From Muribaculaceae bacterium (GTDB lineage Bacteria; Bacteroidota; Bacteroidia; Bacteroidales; Muribaculaceae): a stretch of 15,060 nt of DNA. The position numbers were made by a program, and so were the translations under genes. Location of the stretch: assembly GCA_017545095.1 (NCBI GenBank), contig JAFYCU010000230.1:1-15060 (forward strand), given 5' to 3'. The notes below the pieces were generated by a model. It had not been told where the DNA came from. It made no database searches and was given only the letters and a program-made list of their open reading frames with translations. How positions within the stretch are numbered: position 1 is the first letter of the stretch; every line of letters starts with the position of its first letter. Shown one piece after another: positions 13,765 to 15,060 of this stretch.

Positions 13765-13806
13765 AGTTCAAAGTCCTCAGTTCATAGTTCACAGTTCTCA
13801 GTGAAC
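13765..13806. repeat. Degenerate 'agttcac' word repeat after the amidase gene
   Basis: Words agttcaa, agtcctc, agttcat, agttcac, agttctc, agtgaac in a row, starting 9 bp after the stop codon. It is a fifth gene end in this window with a short word array of its own sequence. Confidence 0.75.
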
Positions 13807-13971
13807 GCGTGAACGGTCGGTAGCGAGCGAGACTGCGTCTCGCCTTACACCGACATTTTCCGCTTTGGGTTTTGCGTCTGATGTAAGCCCTTCTGGAAGG
13901 GTTTGGGGAGGCCTTGAGGCTTGAGCCGTTGTTGTCGAGGTCGGGGTGCGGCTCCGTCTGATGCCACAAAA
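13807..13971. repeat. Hairpin-rich non-coding block, probable dispersed repeat
   Basis: No gene is supported here. It has perfect hairpins gcgagac-tgc-gtctcgc (13827-13843) and cccttc-tg-gaaggg (13888-13901), and the phrase cgtctgatg twice (13876-13884 and near 13956). The minus-strand reading gives low-information peptide (SLKASPNPSRRAYIRRKTQS) of a kind I associate with spurious ORFs from intergenic repeats in Bacteroidales; this is memory, unchecked. Confidence 0.5.
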
Positions 13972-14012
13972 AAATCGCCGACGCGGCACGATGCTGTGCC
14001 CATCGGCGATTT
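13972..14012 (-). terminator. Terminator after tRNA-Pro (bidirectional form)
   Basis: Arms aaatcgccga (13972-13981) and tcggcgattt (14003-14012) pair perfectly, with an inner ggcac/gtgcc stem. On the minus strand a T-run follows (aaaaaaa at 13968-13974 on the plus strand). It lies 18 bp past the tRNA 3' end, so it most likely ends that transcript. On the plus strand ttctcagtgttttttattt follows, so it may also stop transcription from the cyd side. Confidence 0.75.
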
Positions 14013-14030
14013 CTCAGTGTTTTTTATTTG

Positions 14031-14105
14031 TCGGGGTAAAAGGATTCGAACCTTCGACCCCCTGGTCCCAAACCAGGTGCGCTAACCGGACTGCGCTACA
14101 CCCCG
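14031..14105 (-). tRNA. tRNA-Pro, anticodon TGG
   Basis: 75 nt on the minus strand. The acceptor stem CGGGGTG pairs with TACCCCG (last pair G-T) and the discriminator is A. The D arm has AGCGCAGTCCGGTTAGCGC. The anticodon arm is CCTGG-TTTGGGA-CCAGG with TGG at 14068-14070. The T arm contains GGTTCGAATCC. The 3' CCA is not encoded (ACA follows), which is common in this phylum. The C1-G72 pair with A73 is typical of bacterial tRNA-Pro. Confidence 0.96.
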
Positions 14106-14142
14106 ATGGCCTCTCGCTGCATGGCTGCGCGAAAAAGCGGTG

Positions 14143-14150
14143 CAAAGGTA
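14143..14150 (-). promoter_or_regulatory. Predicted tRNA-Pro promoter (-7 box)
   Basis: Minus strand TACCTTTG, exact to TAnnTTTG, about 38 bp upstream of the tRNA. No good TTTG is found at the -33 position. The rest of the 193-bp tRNA-aspS gap contains the palindrome ctcgcgag (14194-14201) and the aspS promoter, nothing else seen. Confidence 0.5.
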
Positions 14151-14245
14151 CGAATAAATTCGTTACACACCATGCTTTGAACGAAAATATTTGCTCGCGA
14201 GATGCATTTTTTCGCTCAAAAGGCGATTTTTCGGCAATTTATTGC

Positions 14246-14253
14246 TAACTTTG
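14246..14253 (+). promoter_or_regulatory. Predicted aspS promoter (-7 box)
   Basis: TAACTTTG, exact to TAnnTTTG, 45 bp before the aspS ATG. No TTTG lies 19-20 nt upstream; only TTTTTCGG is present, too close. Confidence 0.45.
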
Positions 14254-14298
14254 CAGGTTAATTCTAACGCGACAACTTCTTAACACGAATATATAACT

Positions 14299-15060
14299 AT
14301 GTACAGAACGAAAACATGTGGTGAGCTTCGAATGGCCAACGCTGGCGAGAAGGTCACCCTGGCGGGATGGGTGCAGCGCACCCGCAAGATGGGCGGAATG
14401 ACCTTTGTGGACCTTCGCGACCGCTATGGCATCACCCAGATTGTGTTTAACAACGAGGTGGACGCGGCCTTGTGCGAGCAGGCCAACCAGCTGGGACGTG
14501 AATATGTGGTGCAGGTGACCGGCACGGTGGCCGAGCGCTCGAGCAAGAATGCCAATCTGCCCACGGGCGACATCGAGATAATTGCCAGTGCACTCAATGT
14601 GCTCAGTGTGAGCGATACCCCGCCGTTCACCATCGAGGACAACAGCGACGGCGGCGACGATCTGCGCATGAAATACCGCTATCTGGACTTGCGCCGCAAT
14701 GTGGTGCGCCGCAATCTTGAGCTGCGTCACCGCATGACCATCCTGATTCGCAACTTCCTCGACTCACGCGACTTCATTGAGGTGGAGACCCCCATCCTCA
14801 TCGGTTCCACGCCCGAGGGAGCACGCGACTTTGTGGTGCCCTCGCGCATGAACCCCGGGCAGTTCTACGCCCTGCCGCAGAGCCCCCAAACGCTCAAGCA
14901 GCTGCTCATGGTGGCCGGTTTCGACCGCTACTTCCAGATTGCCAAGTGCTTCCGCGACGAGGACCTGCGCGCCGACCGGCAGCCGGAGTTCACGCAGATT
15001 GACTGCGAGATGAGTTACGTGCACCAGGAGGATGTGCTGGAAATCTTCGAGGAGATGGCA
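14299..15060 (+). CDS. aspS: Aspartyl-tRNA synthetase (5' part)
   Basis: 254 codons are present; the gene runs off the window (family length about 590). The N-terminal OB-fold anticodon-binding domain is seen in [20 protein letters not shown] (8-27), [15 protein letters not shown] and the GTVAERS turn. The class II core begins with [12 protein letters not shown] (about 117-128), motif 1 near [13 protein letters not shown], then [14 protein letters not shown] (aspartate and ATP site) and motif 2 [18 protein letters not shown]. It charges tRNA-Asp with aspartate in the cytoplasm. The sequence is of bacterial type (class IIb with the LPQSPQ segment). The start is the first in-frame ATG, 45 bp after the -7 box. 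Confidence 0.96.
   Translation, partial: MYRTKTCGELRMANAGEKVTLAGWVQRTRKMGGMTFVDLRDRYGITQIVFNNEVDAALCEQANQLGREYVVQVTGTVAERSSKNANLPTGDIEIIASALNVLSVSDTPPFTIEDNSDGGDDLRMKYRYLDLRRNVVRRNLELRHRMTILIRNFLDSRDFIEVETPILIGSTPEGARDFVVPSRMNPGQFYALPQSPQTLKQLLMVAGFDRYFQIAKCFRDEDLRADRQPEFTQIDCEMSYVHQEDVLEIFEEMA

Overview
The window looks like chromosomal DNA of a GC-rich member of the Bacteroidales (gut type; Muribaculaceae or Prevotellaceae would fit, but the family cannot be fixed from this sequence). Three things point there. Promoters match the Bacteroidetes pattern TTTG-N19/20-TAnnTTTG rather than TTGACA/TATAAT. There is a DUF4492-cydA-cydB cluster. There is also a DUF1460 amidase-like protein and intergenic repeats of a Bacteroidales type.

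Left part (1-6733, minus strand): a five-gene glycerol-3-phosphate operon transcribed glpA-glpB-glpC-glpT-glpQ, with glpQ cut by the window start. GlpQ, a predicted surface or periplasmic lipoprotein, would release G3P from phospholipid-derived glycerophosphodiesters. GlpT imports G3P. The anaerobic dehydrogenase GlpABC oxidises it to DHAP and passes electrons to menaquinone. A divergent DeoR/GlpR-type repressor gene (7309-8070, plus) is the probable regulator. The 575-bp divergent region holds a consensus promoter for each side and two copies of a 72-75-bp palindromic repeat inside the predicted glp leader.

Middle (8071-9571): an accessory stretch with a structured inverted repeat, a two-gene unit of unknown function (minus), a candidate small RNA with its own consensus promoter and terminator, and two coding-like remnants without start codons.

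Right part (9572-13756, plus): a DUF4492 membrane protein, cytochrome bd oxidase subunits CydA and CydB, and a secreted DUF1460 amidase-like protein. A 30-bp-arm palindromic repeat has inserted at the 3' end of the DUF4492 gene and extended its reading frame. Then come a hairpin-rich non-coding repeat, a terminator and tRNA-Pro(TGG) on the minus strand, and the first 254 codons of aspS (plus).

The glp and cyd blocks are both respiratory: GlpABC feeds the quinone pool and cytochrome bd drains it to oxygen. No defence system, transposase, integrase or CRISPR array is visible. The least-explained material is intergenic: word-like tandem repeats directly after several stop codons, the promoter-bearing twin repeats in the glp leader, the frame-extending palindrome, and the candidate sRNA.
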